64,000 nt of DNA, from assembly GCA_013398275.1 (NCBI GenBank), contig VZSE01015521.1, positions 1,373,893 to 1,437,892 on the forward strand, in the 5' to 3' direction. Within the stretch, counting starts at the first letter, position 1. Every line of letters starts with the position of its first letter. This DNA comes from Promerops cafer. Taxonomy: Eukaryota; Chordata; Aves; Passeriformes; Nectariniidae. The notes beneath the pieces are model-generated. The model saw only the letters and a program-made list of their open reading frames with translations. It made no database searches and was not told where the DNA came from. A program made the position numbers and the translations under genes. Of the stretch, positions 1 through 14,500 are shown one piece after another.

Positions 1-3000
1 TGCTGCTGTAACCATTTCTGCAACCTATTTTGGCAATTTTGGCTGCTTTTACACCAGTGATAATCATGCCAATATCAACAACAATAATGTACAGTTCTTA
101 GGATTCTTTGTAAAAAATCCTCCAGCATTAGCAACTTATGGATCCCATATGGCTCCTGCAGCAATCACCTCTGGAAGGATAATTACCTGCCAGATAAGGC
201 AAATGGAAGAAAGGAGACAGGGAACCTGGGAGAAACTAAACATCCTGGGGATGGCAGGAGGGGCTGTGTTTGTGGGTTCCTGAGGTCTCTGCCCTGCCAG
301 ATATGGGCTCAGGTTTTCAAGCTTCAGAAGAGGGATTTTGGGTACACTGATGACGAAAAAACATGAATTTAACTGGTGCCATGAATCTTGGTGTCTGAGT
401 GCTGTCTCCAGCAGGTGGCATTGACTCAACAGGCTGTCTTTTCCCAGTGCTTGCCAAGAGCATCTTAAAAGTTTCATCTCTGAACTGGCAGATTTCAAGC
501 TGCTGAAGCATCATTAAGTCCCTAATTCCTTTGCAGCCTAATCTGCCCAGCTGTACTTTGTATCTTTTCACCAGCACGACCTTTCCCCCCCCATTACTTT
601 CTTTCCAACAAAAATCTAGATTTATGGAAGCAGAGCACTGCAGCTGCTTGAAGAATGAAATGCCACAGCACCCAGGGCTCTTCCCACCCTAGTGTGGACC
701 CAAATGTGGCCCCAGGACCACAGCACCCACAGGATTTTTGGACTGAAGATCTCAAATGGTGGTCAAGTCCAGGAGGTTTTCCCTAGAGCTACTTTTGATA
801 ACTGCTGCTTTGGTAGGATTTTCTCTGTTCCAGAGAACTCATAAAGTTCAGGACATTTTGAACAGGCCCTGCAGCTGTCCCTGGGATGGATTTTAAAAAG
901 ATACATCTCTTAGAGCTGTGTGCATCCAACCAGCAGATAACACAAATCCAGCCATGCTCTGGGGCTTTGAAATCCAGTGGTTTGTGAGCAAGGCAAGCCA
1001 AAGATGGGAACAGCCTCTCCCAAACAGGAGTAGTTTTCTACCCCCAGACTATCACCATAGGCTCCTTGGGAATTTCCCTGGGTTTTTTGCTTTGCTCCTG
1101 ACTGAAGGACCTGCCTCACGTTTCCTCCTCTTCTGCGCTGAGCCAGTTTTTATTCCCCTGGGCCACACCCAGCATCACTAATCCAAGAGATTAGCAAAGG
1201 GATTTCTTGCATCTGGCACCCTGGTGGCCCTCCTGGGACCCCTGCTGCCAGCCACAGGTAGGGTGCTGCTCCTGCCGCCGTGCAAGGGGTGGTGAGGCAA
1301 TGTGTGTCCCTCCAGCTTCTGACCGTGGCTTGGTTTTGGATACCACATGAGCTTTTTTCCCCTCCTCAGCCCCTGTCTAAATTCCAGGTCAGGCAATCAG
1401 ATTCACCATTTTACTTCCTTTTGGGATGGGAGGCTGTAGTTAGTGATGTCTCTGCATCACCAGGCAGAAGGGAGGCTCATGTGAGAGGGGAGGTGAGGAG
1501 AGGCAAGGACTGAGACATCAGCTCTTTTCTTTCAATTTCTGTGAGTTGTCTTGCCAATACCAGGAGCTAACATGTCAGTCTTCAGGGGTATTAATGCACC
1601 AAATGGGCTGCCTGGCCTTTCCCCAGCTGTCTGGAGGAGGCAGCGTGCAGTGATGGCTTCAGGAAGCACCTGAAAGGGGTGGGTGAAGATTTTTTCCCCA
1701 GTACGTGCTCAGCCCTGGGAAAGCAAAGAGAAATTCTCTTAGACAATGGTTCAATCCTGCCCCCAGTCAAGCCAGATGAATATGGTGGAGTTTCAAACCA
1801 GGTACAGGGAAGAGCCCAAGGAAAACTTGAGTCCTGACTCTGCATAGAAATGGAAGAGGCTGTGCCCATGCAGGGCTATTTCCCTGGCTAGAGGTGAGCA
1901 TGACTCCATGGTGCTGCTGGCCAAGCTCTCTGCTTGAGCAGGTATGGTACCACCTCTTCCAGTCCTGCTTTTTGAGTGAGTTTTGCTCCCTTGGATTTCA
2001 TGTTTGGCCATATCTAAGCAGGGATGTAGTTTTTATTGAGGATGAGGTGAGTGGATAGAGTGGCACAGGCTACACTGTAAATGTTGTTGTATTTTTGCAT
2101 GTTGTTTGGTTTTAATTGCCCGTTCTGGGCATCTGGGAAAGCTTGGAGTAAGCAAAGCATGTTACATCCCAGGGCTCTTTATGTACATAAACAATTGGAG
2201 GTTTATTGCCTTGACCTTCCCTGAAACAAGTTCTTGGCTCCTCTGAGCTAAATCTTGGGGAAAAAAGGGATCTAATAAGCTGAGCTGCAGATTTGGGCTT
2301 CTAGGAAGCACATGTAGGTGCCAACAAGATACCAGGAGGCTGAGATTTGCCACAATTGGGACAAATGTTTTTTAATGGCTTTTGTTCAGTTCACCGGGGT
2401 CTGCCAGCTCTGCTCCTTGCCAACAGTAAATAGTCTGGGAGCAGGAGATTGGTGATTATATTAAATTTAAGGCAATTCAGCATGGTTTTACTTGATTTGG
2501 AGTGTGGGGGAGAGGTGGCACAACATGAATGCACAGAATGGACAGGTTAGGTCAGACACTTCCTGCTTTATTGGCTGAGCGTGAAACATGGCATCACATG
2601 GAAAGAGCCATAATGAGGTGTTCAGGTAGAGTTCATCCTGCCCATTTGAGTCAAAGTTGTAAACTAAGAGGGCAGAGATCAAAGGCTTCTACTGAAGGCC
2701 AGAGCAATTTGCTGAGGAGCTTAATTAGAGGGTTAAATGCCCGTGCAGGGGCATCAAATCAGCTGCAGCCTCTTCCTTGTCTTTATTTTTACTCCTCTTC
2801 AAGAAACGGGAAATAACCAACGTGTGGGAGATATCTCTGCTTCAGCTGGGCATGGCCTTCTCAAGCCTGATCACAGTTCAAGAGATGGGGGGAAAAAGCT
2901 CCAAAAAGGCACAGCCATGTTTCTGTGGTGACAGCCCCTGGGTGGGCAATGTGGCTTCAGGTCCTGGGGGCTCCACTCCAGCCCGGTCCCAGGCTGTGCA

Positions 3001-6000
3001 GAGGGAAAATCTGCTCAGTCCTTCCTTGCCTCTCCCTCCTGGTGATGCTTTTGCACCCACCCTTCTAAAAAATCTCATCTTCCCGAGGCATTTTGATTGC
3101 TCTAGGTAGACACTGCCCTTTTTTGCCTGCAGCATTATCGCTTCCCTGCCCCTGCCTGCTGGAGCTGCCTCTTGCACGCTCCACAAAGCAGCCAGGCACT
3201 GTCCTCTGTTTTAATTGCTTTTGCCCATCTCCTGGCTTGCCCTCACATTAGCTTTAGGGGATGTGGGGCAGGGGAAGGGCTTGGAAATAGGGAACATTTG
3301 GGTGCTGAGAGGCAGGGGAAGGAGGGTAAGCAGATACCTGCTGGCTTGGTGGATTCAAGCCCTGGCGTGGTGGGAGCAGGTGTGTCAGTGCAGGCACCTG
3401 CATGGATATGGACAATAATTTCTCTGTCTTTGCAGAGCTACAGCCTTGAAGTTTGCCTCTTTTATTCTGTAGGGACCACTGACTGCAGAAAACAGATGCC
3501 ATCTGTCCACCGTGCCTTGTAAATCAGATTTTAATAATCTCAGGGAGAGGTCTGTTGCCAGCTGAGTGCTGCAAACCAGGTCTGCAGGAGTTACTCTGCA
3601 AAATTTACATTTCTGAGATAGGTTAGTGATTAGGGCCCCAGCTTCATACCAGGGAGGCTGAAATCCAATTTCTCCCCCTCTCACAGATTTCCTGGCTGAT
3701 GGTGGAAAATAGCTTAGGCCAAGCCTGAATTGATCAGGTAAGTGCAGATCTGTTTCTCACCTCCCAGCTGACCTCCCTCCCCAACACACTAACTCTGCAG
3801 CATATCTGCATCCAGCGTGGGCAGAGAGGCTCCCACAATGAAGTTCACCAATGAGTCAGGACCAAGAGGGGCACCTCTGAGATCCAGTTTTGCTCCATGA
3901 AAACTGAAGCCACAGATTGCAGAGGTGCTGGTGTTGGAGTTGCTGTCTCCTCTGGCGCTGCCAGTGCCTGATTCCCAGCAGCTACAGGCTTGCCTGGTGG
4001 ATAACACGTTTGTTCCAAGGGCTGCTGCAGTAGGTTGCAGTGGGCAGTGGGGGAGAGAGCCAGGGAGGGAAATGGCACAAGATCTGACTCTGTCTGGTCT
4101 TGTCCAGCCCTTACAGAGTCTGTAAGGCAAACGGTGTATTCCTACCACAATAGAAGTGCGCTGCCGAGGGTGGTCACAAGCACAGGTGAACTGTCCTTGT
4201 CCCTTTTTTCAAATCATTATATATTGCAAAATCATTGCAGGTATTACAGGGAGGCTGCAAAGCAACCTCTTTGTGAGTAAAGAATCAATAATTAGTTTTC
4301 TTCTTCCTTATATGAAAACAATACCATAAAATCATGTTGGTTTATTAAAAAGGCAATACCCTCCAAGCACAAATGTCAAGGTTGATCACAGCCTGTCCGT
4401 GGGGAGATACAGCTCTTTTATCCACAGCCTCTGTGGACTTATTTTTCAAAAAAGAGCTTAGGAAAGCCTTTAAAAACATGGTTATTTATTAGTTGGTATT
4501 GCCAAGTTTTGACCCCGAGGAACTCGCAGGGGCAGAGCAGATGGAGCCCAGCATTACCTGCTGGAAGCTTTGAAACAAATCTCTGCCCCTTCTCCTCCAT
4601 CCTCAAAAGGGAGATTTGCCAGGCAGGACGGCTCCTCACAGCTGTCCCAGGTCACTCACCTCTGCCATTTTACACAAAAGAAGTGCACCCTCCCAGACTG
4701 TGTATCATCACATCACAAGAGGGTGGTTACAGCAGTCATATCCTGGGACGAGTCAAGTCCTGTCAGCTCATCAAAACCCAAATCTAATGGTTATAATGAT
4801 GCTACCATTAATTTTTTGAATGTGATGCCATTAGAGTTTAAGCTTTTGCAAGGGTACAAGAGAAGAAAGGTGCCTCCTGTCAGCATCTTCTGGCATGCTG
4901 CAGAAGCAAACCTGCGTCCTTGGTTCACACGAGTTGGGGCAGCCATCCTTCATTTTGCACAAAATCTTTTTCCCCCACCTCTGCAGTGCAGTGGAGACTG
5001 CAGCTGGGCCACACATCAGTGAACTGGATGGGGTGAAGGCACAAAGGCAGCATGGCTTGTGTGGAAACCATTTAATGGGGAATGAGTAAAGGAAATGCCC
5101 CCTTGTCCCCCACCTTCCTGCCCCTTACACACCCTTAGGGAGTTGTTCTGTACGGTATCTCCACGGAGGTGCTTGGGCTGGAGCTCTCTAAAGGTCTGGG
5201 CAGGGCTCATGAGGCTGGTATGAGGTGTCTTATGAGCAAATTCTGGAACTAAGGGCATCAAAGCTTCTTTGTAAAAATGGGCTAATACGGGGTAGTGTAG
5301 TACCCAGCTAATGGGGAGAGCCCAGGCTCCACTGCATAAGCCCCCCACAGTGCTGGGATTCATTTTAATCAGCACTTAGACAGGAAGAGAAAATATTCCC
5401 CATCTTTTTTCATTAAAGATTAAATAATTCATTCAGCCAACACCCTAATGAGGCACCAACAGACATGTAATGAATAAATATTTTAAAAATAGTTAACTTA
5501 AACATTAAAAACCACCCCCATCTCTGCTCTGTAGGTAGTGTTTGGGGAACTCGGCTGGAGTGGGGAGAAGGTGGAACAGCCCCTTTCCAGAAGAGCAGAG
5601 GAGACTGCAGATTAAACCAATTCTTGAGCTGGTTTCTAATGAGCCTGCTGCAGCTTTTCCAGGTGAATCAAAGAAATGAAAATCCTTGGGCAAAACAAGT
5701 ATTTCCACTCAAGTCCTGTTGTCTTCCTATTCCCTAATCTTCCCCCCAAATCCTTATTCCTGACCCAGATGCAGTTATGAGGATGCTGGGACTGTCGGGT
5801 CACACCTGTTTCCAGGTGAGACTGTGTTGTCCAGAGGATGTTGAAACCATCACCTTACTGGAGCCCAGGGAGCCCTCACCAAGGCTGGCTTTGTCCTACA
5901 TCCCTCCAAGAGATCCTTCGCTTGTGGTCCTTCTCACAAGCACCATGGTTTCTCCTTTCTTTCTTTCTTCCTCTGCAAAGGGAAGGAATTTAAAGATTAA

Positions 6001-9000
6001 ATCCTGCTGAGAAATTAAAAAATCATAGGTTCCTTGAGACACAAAGTGCAGCTAAACCCAACTGCACGAGCAGGGAAATAGCTTTTCTGCATGTTGGGGA
6101 AAGTTTGGGAGGTAGGAAAATATTTCTCAGCTGAACACTCTCCCTCTGGTTTGGATTAATAGCTTGTGTCCAACTTCACTACTCCCATAACAAATAAATC
6201 TTAAACCATAACTAGCCCAAGAGAAGAAGTATCTGCTGGATGGCTTTTCAATGCTGTATTTTTTTTCTCTGTAAAGCATTCCTCTTTTAAAAGCTCTCTG
6301 GCTCTTCACAGCTTATTTTCCTTGGATTTTATAGAGCTGTTGGTACCAAACACATGCAGACAACTAAGCTTCCAGGTGGCAACATACACATGTGACAAAA
6401 AGTACAAGGCAAGATGTTCCCAGCAAAACAATGTTTAATTTACTGCTGGTGAATTATCCATGAGGAGATCCAGACATTTTTTTTCTTTTTACATATTCAG
6501 CTATTAGTCAAAATTATTTGACACTCTGCAAGATCCCACCACCAGTGTCTGCAGCCCCTCTGCAACCATCTCTGTCATAGGCTTCTCCTGACCAAGGGGA
6601 TGGAGGCTTGCATGGTTTTTTTACAATGGTTTTGGAATTTTCTCCAGCTCCAGAGAGCACCCTACGCTGAGATTAAGTTGCTATTGTGTTGGAGCACTGG
6701 GGGAAGTTATTAAACAAGAACTCAATGTATCATTTGTACTTCTCTTAAACTAATAAACAATAGATTTCCCTTCAAAGGTAAAGGAACAGCTAATAAAACA
6801 CTCACAAGCTCTGTCTTTCAACCCCAATAAAATCCCAGCCAGATGCCAAAGAAATTCTTAAAACCAAGCATTGAACTCGATGTTGAAATGTCAGCCGCCA
6901 AACGTGAGAGGAATATGTCCATTTCCTCAGTGTGCCTGGGAAGAACCAGAGTTTGAAGGGCTTAATCTTTCACTTTTGCCATCAGGTAGAACAAAATGTT
7001 TCACCTAAAACCTGGTAGTCATAAATCAGGTCTTTGAATGCCTGCAGAGAAGTCCTCGAGCAGTTCTCAGCTCCAGGTGTGGAATGAGTTTGGACAGTTT
7101 TTATTTCCATTTTAGCAAAACAGAGCAAAACATGTTCTACTCCACAATTTTTTTTACAGTCCCCTCAAATGAAACCCTTAATCAGGTGTCTTTTTTTATT
7201 CATTGTGCTGTCTCTGAAGATGGAAGGAAAGAAAGTAAATGTGGAGAATAAAGGGGAACATAAGTGGCTGTACTGAGATAACCCTCTTGCATGGCAGAGG
7301 TCCTCTCTCTGAGTAGAGAGCTTGAAACACCTCAAGGAGGAAACAGCTCTGATAAATGGTGGGGAGCAAGGCCAGCACACCCACAGGTTCTCCACAGTCC
7401 TTCGACTTGGCCAGGAGACAGTGGAAGAGGACAAGGAAGCTGCCAGCAAATGCAGAGAGGCTTTAATCCCACTTTTGCAGAGTCCAGCAGCAAAGGTCTG
7501 AGGAGGGAGGTGATGCACCAGTCCCATCCAGACCTGGCAAAGCCTGGCCTTGCACCATTGGTGAAAGCCCACCTGGTCCTTTCCTGGGCTTGCTGCTACT
7601 CTGCTGGCACCAGGGGAGTGGCTGATGAGAGCTGGCAGGAGCCTGGGCACATGTTTGAAAGCTGGGGAGAAACGAGAAAGACATGGCATTAATTATGATG
7701 GCTTGGGACCAGCTGGAACTGTCAAACTGAGTTAACTGAGGAGAAAATGGCTCACAGCTCAGGGACAAGGTGACCTGGGGGGCTTGGCAGGGGACACCAT
7801 ATGAAAACCACCACCATGTGCCAACCCCCTGCTCTTTCCCAGCCTCGGCCCTGGAGCATCACCCTGGTGTCACCACGGATGCAGCTTGGATAATGGGAAA
7901 ACAGGGTAAACCCACTGTCAGCAGCATTTTCCTTTGAAGCCCTGCCATCACATGTGGGATCCCACTCTGGCAGAGTTTGAGCTGCCTTCTTAACTAAACT
8001 GGGAAGTTATTTACCCCAAGCCACACCTCCAAGTGAACAACGGCAACTTGGTCTTGGTGATGCCTGGTCTCAAGCAGCTAAATCAAGCTCAGTGAAGCAG
8101 TCTGGAGCCTCATTGCTCGGTGTGCTGTAGGACCATGGCTTCCAGTAGGCAGGATGTTGAAAGAAACACTGTACATCAAGGTCTGAAACATCTGGAGCTC
8201 TTGGCAGCTGGGCTGGGGGAGCAGCAGGTGCACATCAGGTGGACACAGAGGTACCAGCGTGGTTATTTAAATGCTTTAAATGGAAATGGACAAAACCTAT
8301 TAAAATAAACTGTACTGGGGTTATGCTTCTTGTTGCCTCTGCTTCAAGCTGTAGATTTGCAATTAGTTTGCATTTATGGATATAAATGTTTCAAAACACT
8401 CCAGCCTAAAAACATGCCTTTCCAGTCTGTTTAGATTTCCTGGAGAGGAGCAGGTTCCTCTGTGAGTCAGGCAGCTTCAGAGTTAAACAATAAATATCTG
8501 TATATCCATGCAAAGGTAAGGAGGCCCCCAAGGCAGAGCCCCAGCAAAGGTGGCTGTGCCTGCAGTGCTGCACACAGGTTTCATGGAGCTCCACGGTGGA
8601 ACTCTCTTTCCTGGTAAGCAGTGACATTCAAGGGCCTGATTTTCGTTTATCCCACTGCAACCCGTGTGGTTGTTTACATGAAGGCAAAGGGTATGAAAAA
8701 AGCTATCAGACCAGAACAGGGATAAAAAGGGAAAAGCTCCATGCAGCTACAGCTGGATGCACTGACTGCACCTGGCTGTGTTCAGGCATGTTTGCTTGCT
8801 CCTGAAGCTGTTGATCACCTAATGGTGATCTGATCTTCCTACAGATCATGTGGGATTGGCTCTAAGATACTTTTTAATTCCACCAAGCAGAGAGGGTTTC
8901 CAGGTAAATGGCTTGTCTGGCCTGGAGTGCACTACTGCTCCACATGTGTCATTTTGTGGGTCTTTTTTTCCCCTGAAAAGTTTGAAACAGAGCTGAGAAA

Positions 9001-11269
9001 GCACAGCCAAAATCCTTGCCTAGAACTGTGCAGCTTATTTGTGTGTGGTGCTTACCTAGGTGGCCCTCACCTGAGCTACTGGTGAGGATGCATCAAACTG
9101 GCCACCAATATGCTCTTGCTTTTTATGGGATAAGGATTAACTCAGCAAGAGCAGGGTAAGAGCAGTGGTGCTCCCCTTGGGAAAAACCCACAGCATTGGC
9201 AGCAGTGTCCATCACAGCCTGGTGTTAGATACCTGCCACCCTTCCCCTCACCACTGCTATAACAAGATTCTGCTGGTCAGAGTCTTCCCAAACCTGGGCT
9301 GTAAGAAATACGGGGGGAAATGTTTTTTCATGGGGGGGAACATTCAAATTAGGTCCTTGCTCTGAAAGGTGATGACACCTAGAAGGGAAATGTACAATGT
9401 AGAGAATGAAGCTAATTGCTCTTTGGCAGTTTTCTTTCTGCCTACCAGCTTTGCAGCACAGTTTTGGGAGGAAAAGGCTGCCCTGAGATTTCCACTGAAA
9501 ATTCTGCACTGCAGACAGGCACTATCAGGTCAGCCCCACCAATTTCCCAGCCCTTCCTCTAGCCTGGGAAAAGGAGAATGGTATAAATAAGCCACTGTTT
9601 AATCAGAATCTCCCCTCTAGACCCTAATCAATTGTTGAAAATTGTTTCAAAACCAGTTTTGAGTGGAAAGATAGCTCTGGAATTTACATATTTCATCAAA
9701 AATTCTCCCTAATATAGTTTTGTTCTTTTGTTTTGCTTGGTTTGGTTTTGTTTGCTTGGGTTTTTTTGTGGCGGAAGGAAAAGTTGTGAGAGAAATGAAA
9801 TGTTTCTCACAGAAGCAATTGGGACATGGGACTGTGGTGTTTGGCCCTTTGGAGCTGCAGCAGCAATGTCTCTTTGTCCCCTTTCTCCACGGACAAGCAT
9901 GTTCCAGGCATCAGCATTAACCAGAGGATGTCCTACATAGTCACCTTCTCCTCAAAATTTAGCAAGTGAGAGGTGGGAAAAGAACAAGAACCCGAAGCAT
10001 CTGAAACCCTCACTCCCAGACAACCAAATCCCATTCTTCCTCCTGAGCAAACAGAATTTCAGATTGCTCCTCTGAAGCACCATCACCATCCTGAGGAAGG
10101 AATGTGGAGGAAGAAGAAAGGAAAGAGATTTTTCACAGCTGTCTGGCTCTGAAACTGAAAAGTATTCATGTGTGGAGGAAAGCACCTTTCTCTGTCAAAA
10201 GAAAATAGATGGAAAAAAAAATGTTTATGAAATATGGAGGGCAGCACTCATCTTCCATTGTCCTGCAGAAGCACTGCTGTCAGGGGCTTCCTGGCCACAG
10301 CTGGAGACACAGGTGTTTTCTCATGGAGCTCTCCCCCTGCTCCCCTCTGCCTAAAGTCCAGCTCTAATTTTTCCCCTTCTAATGGCAAAACAGAAGATAG
10401 AATCTAGAGGAGAGCAAATAAAAAAGACAAAGTAATGGAGAATGATATAAATCCTTGAAACAGAGGAGCAGGATTGGGATGAGGACTTGTACAAACAGCA
10501 AATCTTGGAGTCCCAAGCTAAAACAAAAGGCTTTGATCTACAGTCCTCCGCTGGTGTCTCACCTAAAAAATAGAGGAGATCTTCCAGTAATTCACTCCAG
10601 ATTACTCCCCCACATGCCACCTCCCTCTCCTCCACGTTTCTTGGAGTGAGAATCCCACAAAACACCAGACACATGTCATGAAAACCTCGGCCAGATGGCC
10701 ACCAGTGCCTCTACGCCGCTAGGCAGCTGAGCAGCAGCCTGAGCCTGTGTCTGCTAACGCAGCTCTGTCACACCTTGCCACTCACACAAGCAGACCTGGC
10801 CCCTGGGGCTGGCAGGTGGGGAGAGACCAGTACCCAGCTCTGGCTTTTTAGCACGGGTGAAATCACCCCAAAGCAGGAGATCCATCGGAGCCCACACAGC
10901 AGCTGCTGCCCCAGTACCTATTGATGGATAGCAACTGGGACCTGGCAGGTTTTTGCCAGGCAGACTGAAGAAGCAGGAGGAATTGACTCATCACAGACAC
11001 ATCGCACCGCTAGGAACATCCACAGGATAACGCTGCTGGAAACCCACAGCGGGAAAACAACACTGCTGCTGGGGATGGAATGCCTGCAGACTGTCCCACC
11101 TCCATCCACCTTCCCCACACGCTGGCTGGCTATTGCTAGAGGCCAGGATAACATTAAAGCAGGGAGAGACAAAGGAGCAGGGAGTCTCTCGGGCAGGGAA
11201 CAGAGATGTTACCCTGAGTGGGTCTGGCGGTGGATGCTACATTATGCATACAGGGACACGGCTAACCCA
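1..11269. other. Intergenic DNA, no gene recognised
   Basis: I see no coding exon, RNA gene or clear transposon here. The open frames are short, overlap on both strands and show no recognisable domain. The longest are a minus-strand frame of 174 codons at 7165-7689 and a plus-strand frame of 150 codons at 4570-5022. A T/G-rich low-complexity patch lies at 9715-9770. Gene order in other vertebrates (remembered, not checked) places GASK1A on this side of POMGNT2, but I could not find any of its exons in the window. Confidence 0.6.
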
Positions 11270-11510
11270 GAAGGTAAATCAGGCAATTGGAGCGAGCCGT
11301 CTGAATACACACCCAACAAAGGGAAACTCAATTAAATTTTAAAGGCAGCACACTTGGAAATGGCAGGACTAAGCGGCATTTAAAGGTGGCGATCGTTGCC
11401 AAGTTATTTGGAGCAAACAGGAGGCTGTTCCATGCATCTGTCTGAACGTGCCAACAATTAATTTAGTAATCAGCATGTTCTGAAGGGACAACTTGAGAGG
11501 GTGACAAGCA
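11270..11510. promoter_or_regulatory. Candidate conserved non-coding element (composition only)
   Basis: This stretch differs from its surroundings. It combines AT-rich homeodomain-type cores (TTAATTTAGTAAT at about 11458-11470, CAATTAAATTTTAAA at about 11329-11343) with isolated CpGs such as GGCGATCGTTGCC (about 11387-11399). There is no long open frame and no repeat signature. This mixture is common in developmental enhancers, but the call is an inference from composition and conservation was not tested. Confidence 0.25.
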
Positions 11511-14500
11511 GGGTTAGGCCCTCGATCAGTGTAAATTCACCATGGCTCTCTATGTTGCAGCCAGCCCCACGCTAGCAGAGGGTTTGGCTGAAAGCCCCTC
11601 AGGAGGGGCATGCTGGGGGAGGTGGCTTCTCTTACATAAGGACGGTGATGTGCCTTGCACACGTGCAGATGGTGATGCTTCTCATACCACCCACAGCACA
11701 GATGGACTGTCAGTCATCACATTGAAAGCCATTCCAAGAGTGTGCCTACCCCAAGTCCAGCAGGAAAAAATTAAGTGCTCTTTTATCCACTAAACCTATC
11801 CTACCTTACAGCAGCATAGACACCAGAAGCAAAAATATTATAGAAATAAGTCTGCTATTTTTACAGCTCAGCAGAAGAGAAACAGCAATAAAGATGCTGA
11901 AGTCTCTGTTTTCTTCAATGCCAATTAAATGATGGTGTGCTTATAGAGTTCCTTTCACCCAGGGATCCCAGAGAGCAACAACCTCCTTGCTGTAGACTTG
12001 GACCAACTCCTGCCCTGAGGGGGCTAAAGGGCCCTTGCCAGTCCACCTGCAGTAAATGTGCCTCTGCCTCAGAGCTATCTACACCAACAGCCTACAGGGT
12101 GTTGGAATGAATAATATCCTAAGTATCTTCACTTAATTTGGGTCCTGTGAGGTGTTGGTGTCTTGGGACAAGAGACATCCACAGATCCCAGAGCGCTGGA
12201 CCTGCAAAGTCCTAAGAGATGGAGGCAAAAAAAGTGGCTTGAAATGGAAGAAAGAATAAAAATGTTAAAAATCAATAGACAGCTTTAACAAATAATCCTG
12301 TCATACATTTACCTTGAGTAGTGTAGTAGTTGAGTAGGTAGTTTAGCTCTTAAAGATTGAGGTGATAAAGCCAAAAAAGGTACTTTGCGAAGTCCCAAGT
12401 TACTGCTCTTAAGAGTTACAATTTCCTTAAGAAAAGGATCTGTCAAAAGAGAATCAGGAGAGGGCAGAGCAAGGAGACACAAACATCTCAATTTGAACTC
12501 TGCACACCCAAGAATTTTGATTAACTATCTCCAGTCACCTTCTGGACCTGTAAAACCCACCCTGGCTGACCAACCTGGGCTGCAACTAGCCCATCACTGC
12601 CCACCCCTACCACTCACAGAGGTACTACCATCAACCTGCAGCTCCTGCTCCAACACCCCACGGGCCCAAGCCCTCCATTCAGTTCCTCTTCATCCTCATA
12701 CATGTCAGTAAGAGCCCTCCCACAGCCACTGGCTGGTCCTTGCACTTGGGCTGTTTAGAAGGAGATATGAAACTGCAGGCAGACCAAATCCTCCTGGATG
12801 ATCCATCTCTGCAAGCATGGACAGCAGCAGCGAGTTCAAGACCAGCATCCTGCACAGCCCCCAAAGGATTCTGGATTTAATCCCAGCTACTTCTCTTCTT
12901 CCAGGACAGTGTGGCCAGACAGCACCAGAGAGCATAATGCATTCCCTTTGGGAAGACAAACAAATGATGCAGTGGTAGAAGTTCCAAGTCTCTTGCAAAT
13001 AGCAACTTGTCAGAAGGAGCCCCACAAGCTCAGCCAATGAAAAAGCTCTCCTGGAAATAGATTAATCCAGCTCCAGTCCTGCCTTCCTGCACACGAGAGA
13101 GATGCAGCCTCAGCCCTTGTGCACAGAGAGTCTGCATTCACTATAGGACAGAACTCTAAATAATGCCAGGCAAACACTCCTTCTGATCCATCAAGAAGTG
13201 GCATTGACAGAGAGAAGCAAGGGAAACAAAGAGCCCATGGGACAGGGGAGGTCTGGGTCTGAGAAATGGAATGGGCCTGCAAAGCACTGATGGCAAAGTT
13301 ATTAAAAGAAAGAAAATTTACTATGGAAAGATGTCAGCACTCCAGAGCAGTTCTTGAGGTAGTATAAATCAGCATAACATTATCATGCCCAATTCATGAC
13401 AGCTACAGGCTGCACCAGGGGCTCTCACTGCTGTGTGCTCTGGCAGAGGAGAAATTCAGGTATAGCAGGGAGGTGCCAGCACAGACACTTTTACACTGGG
13501 CAGGCGTTGGCAAAAGGCAACATCACCAGCACAACTGCAGTGTTCAGCTATCTGAGAATCTGAAAAGGAAAAAGCCCTTCTTTTTTTTTTCCACCTCATA
13601 AAGTACTCACAGCACTGATGAGGAAGACAGAACCTGAATGCACATTTTTGGAAAGCATGTTTGATTATCTTCTGGAAAAAATGAGTCTCTCTCTGAACAT
13701 GAGAGACTGTTTCATGCCAGAGTTAAGAGCACAGAAACCCACATATATGATACTTCATTGCTCTGTAGCCAATTTTGTTGATTAGTCATTAGGATATGAG
13801 AAAATAGTTAATGTGCTGTAACCAGTCTGCAAATATTATAAAATCTGCAATCATATGGAACTAATTTTAAGTGAAATGGGATGATCTACAAATTACAGGC
13901 AAAGGATTACTGCAAAAGGCATGGAGAAAAGCAGGCAGGAAGGCAACAAGCAGATCAATATCCTGCTGAGGATGAACAATGGTTAGGAAAATGCAGGCAG
14001 CTCACATACCCAAAGAAAATTATTTTTGAGAACTGAATCAAAATGAATGCTAACTAAATTTCAGATCTCTGAAGACTCATTCACTACCAAATAGGATACC
14101 AACAATACCACCTTTGCAAGAACCAGCAGGATGGCCACTGGCCACAGGGCTGCCTTCAGCTTGAATGGATGTGGGGATGCAGGACTGCTGCAAAACACTT
14201 TTGTGAGAGGGAGCTCATCAGCCAGCAAGTTCCTGAAGAACCACAGGTTCTGGAGGCTTCCCTGAACAGCTTGCTTTCCCTGTCATCTTTTAGGAAGTTT
14301 TTCTCACCTCAGCTCCAACATATATGGCATGGAATGTGCAGCCACACAGAGACTTTGGGGCACAGCTCAAATACTCACTTCAGCAAGAAGCCCATTTTGT
14401 CCTAAGAAAACAACAATGGGAATATTCCCGTGCCCCTTTAAAATATCAAGGCAAAAACCATTAGTTGGCAAGGTTACAACTGCAAAGCAAATGCAGACTT

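Noticed and set aside
4570..5022. 150-codon plus-strand ORF
   Set aside because: No recognisable family and three other frames overlap it; likely chance in intergenic DNA.
7165..7692. 174-codon minus-strand and 133-codon plus-strand ORFs
   Set aside because: They are overlapping opposite frames with no domain, no splice or poly(A) context and no composition shift; they fit chance.
8813..8830. Perfect 7-bp inverted repeat GATCACC-taat-GGTGATC
   Set aside because: Hairpins of this size are expected by chance in 64 kb, and nothing nearby suggests a function.
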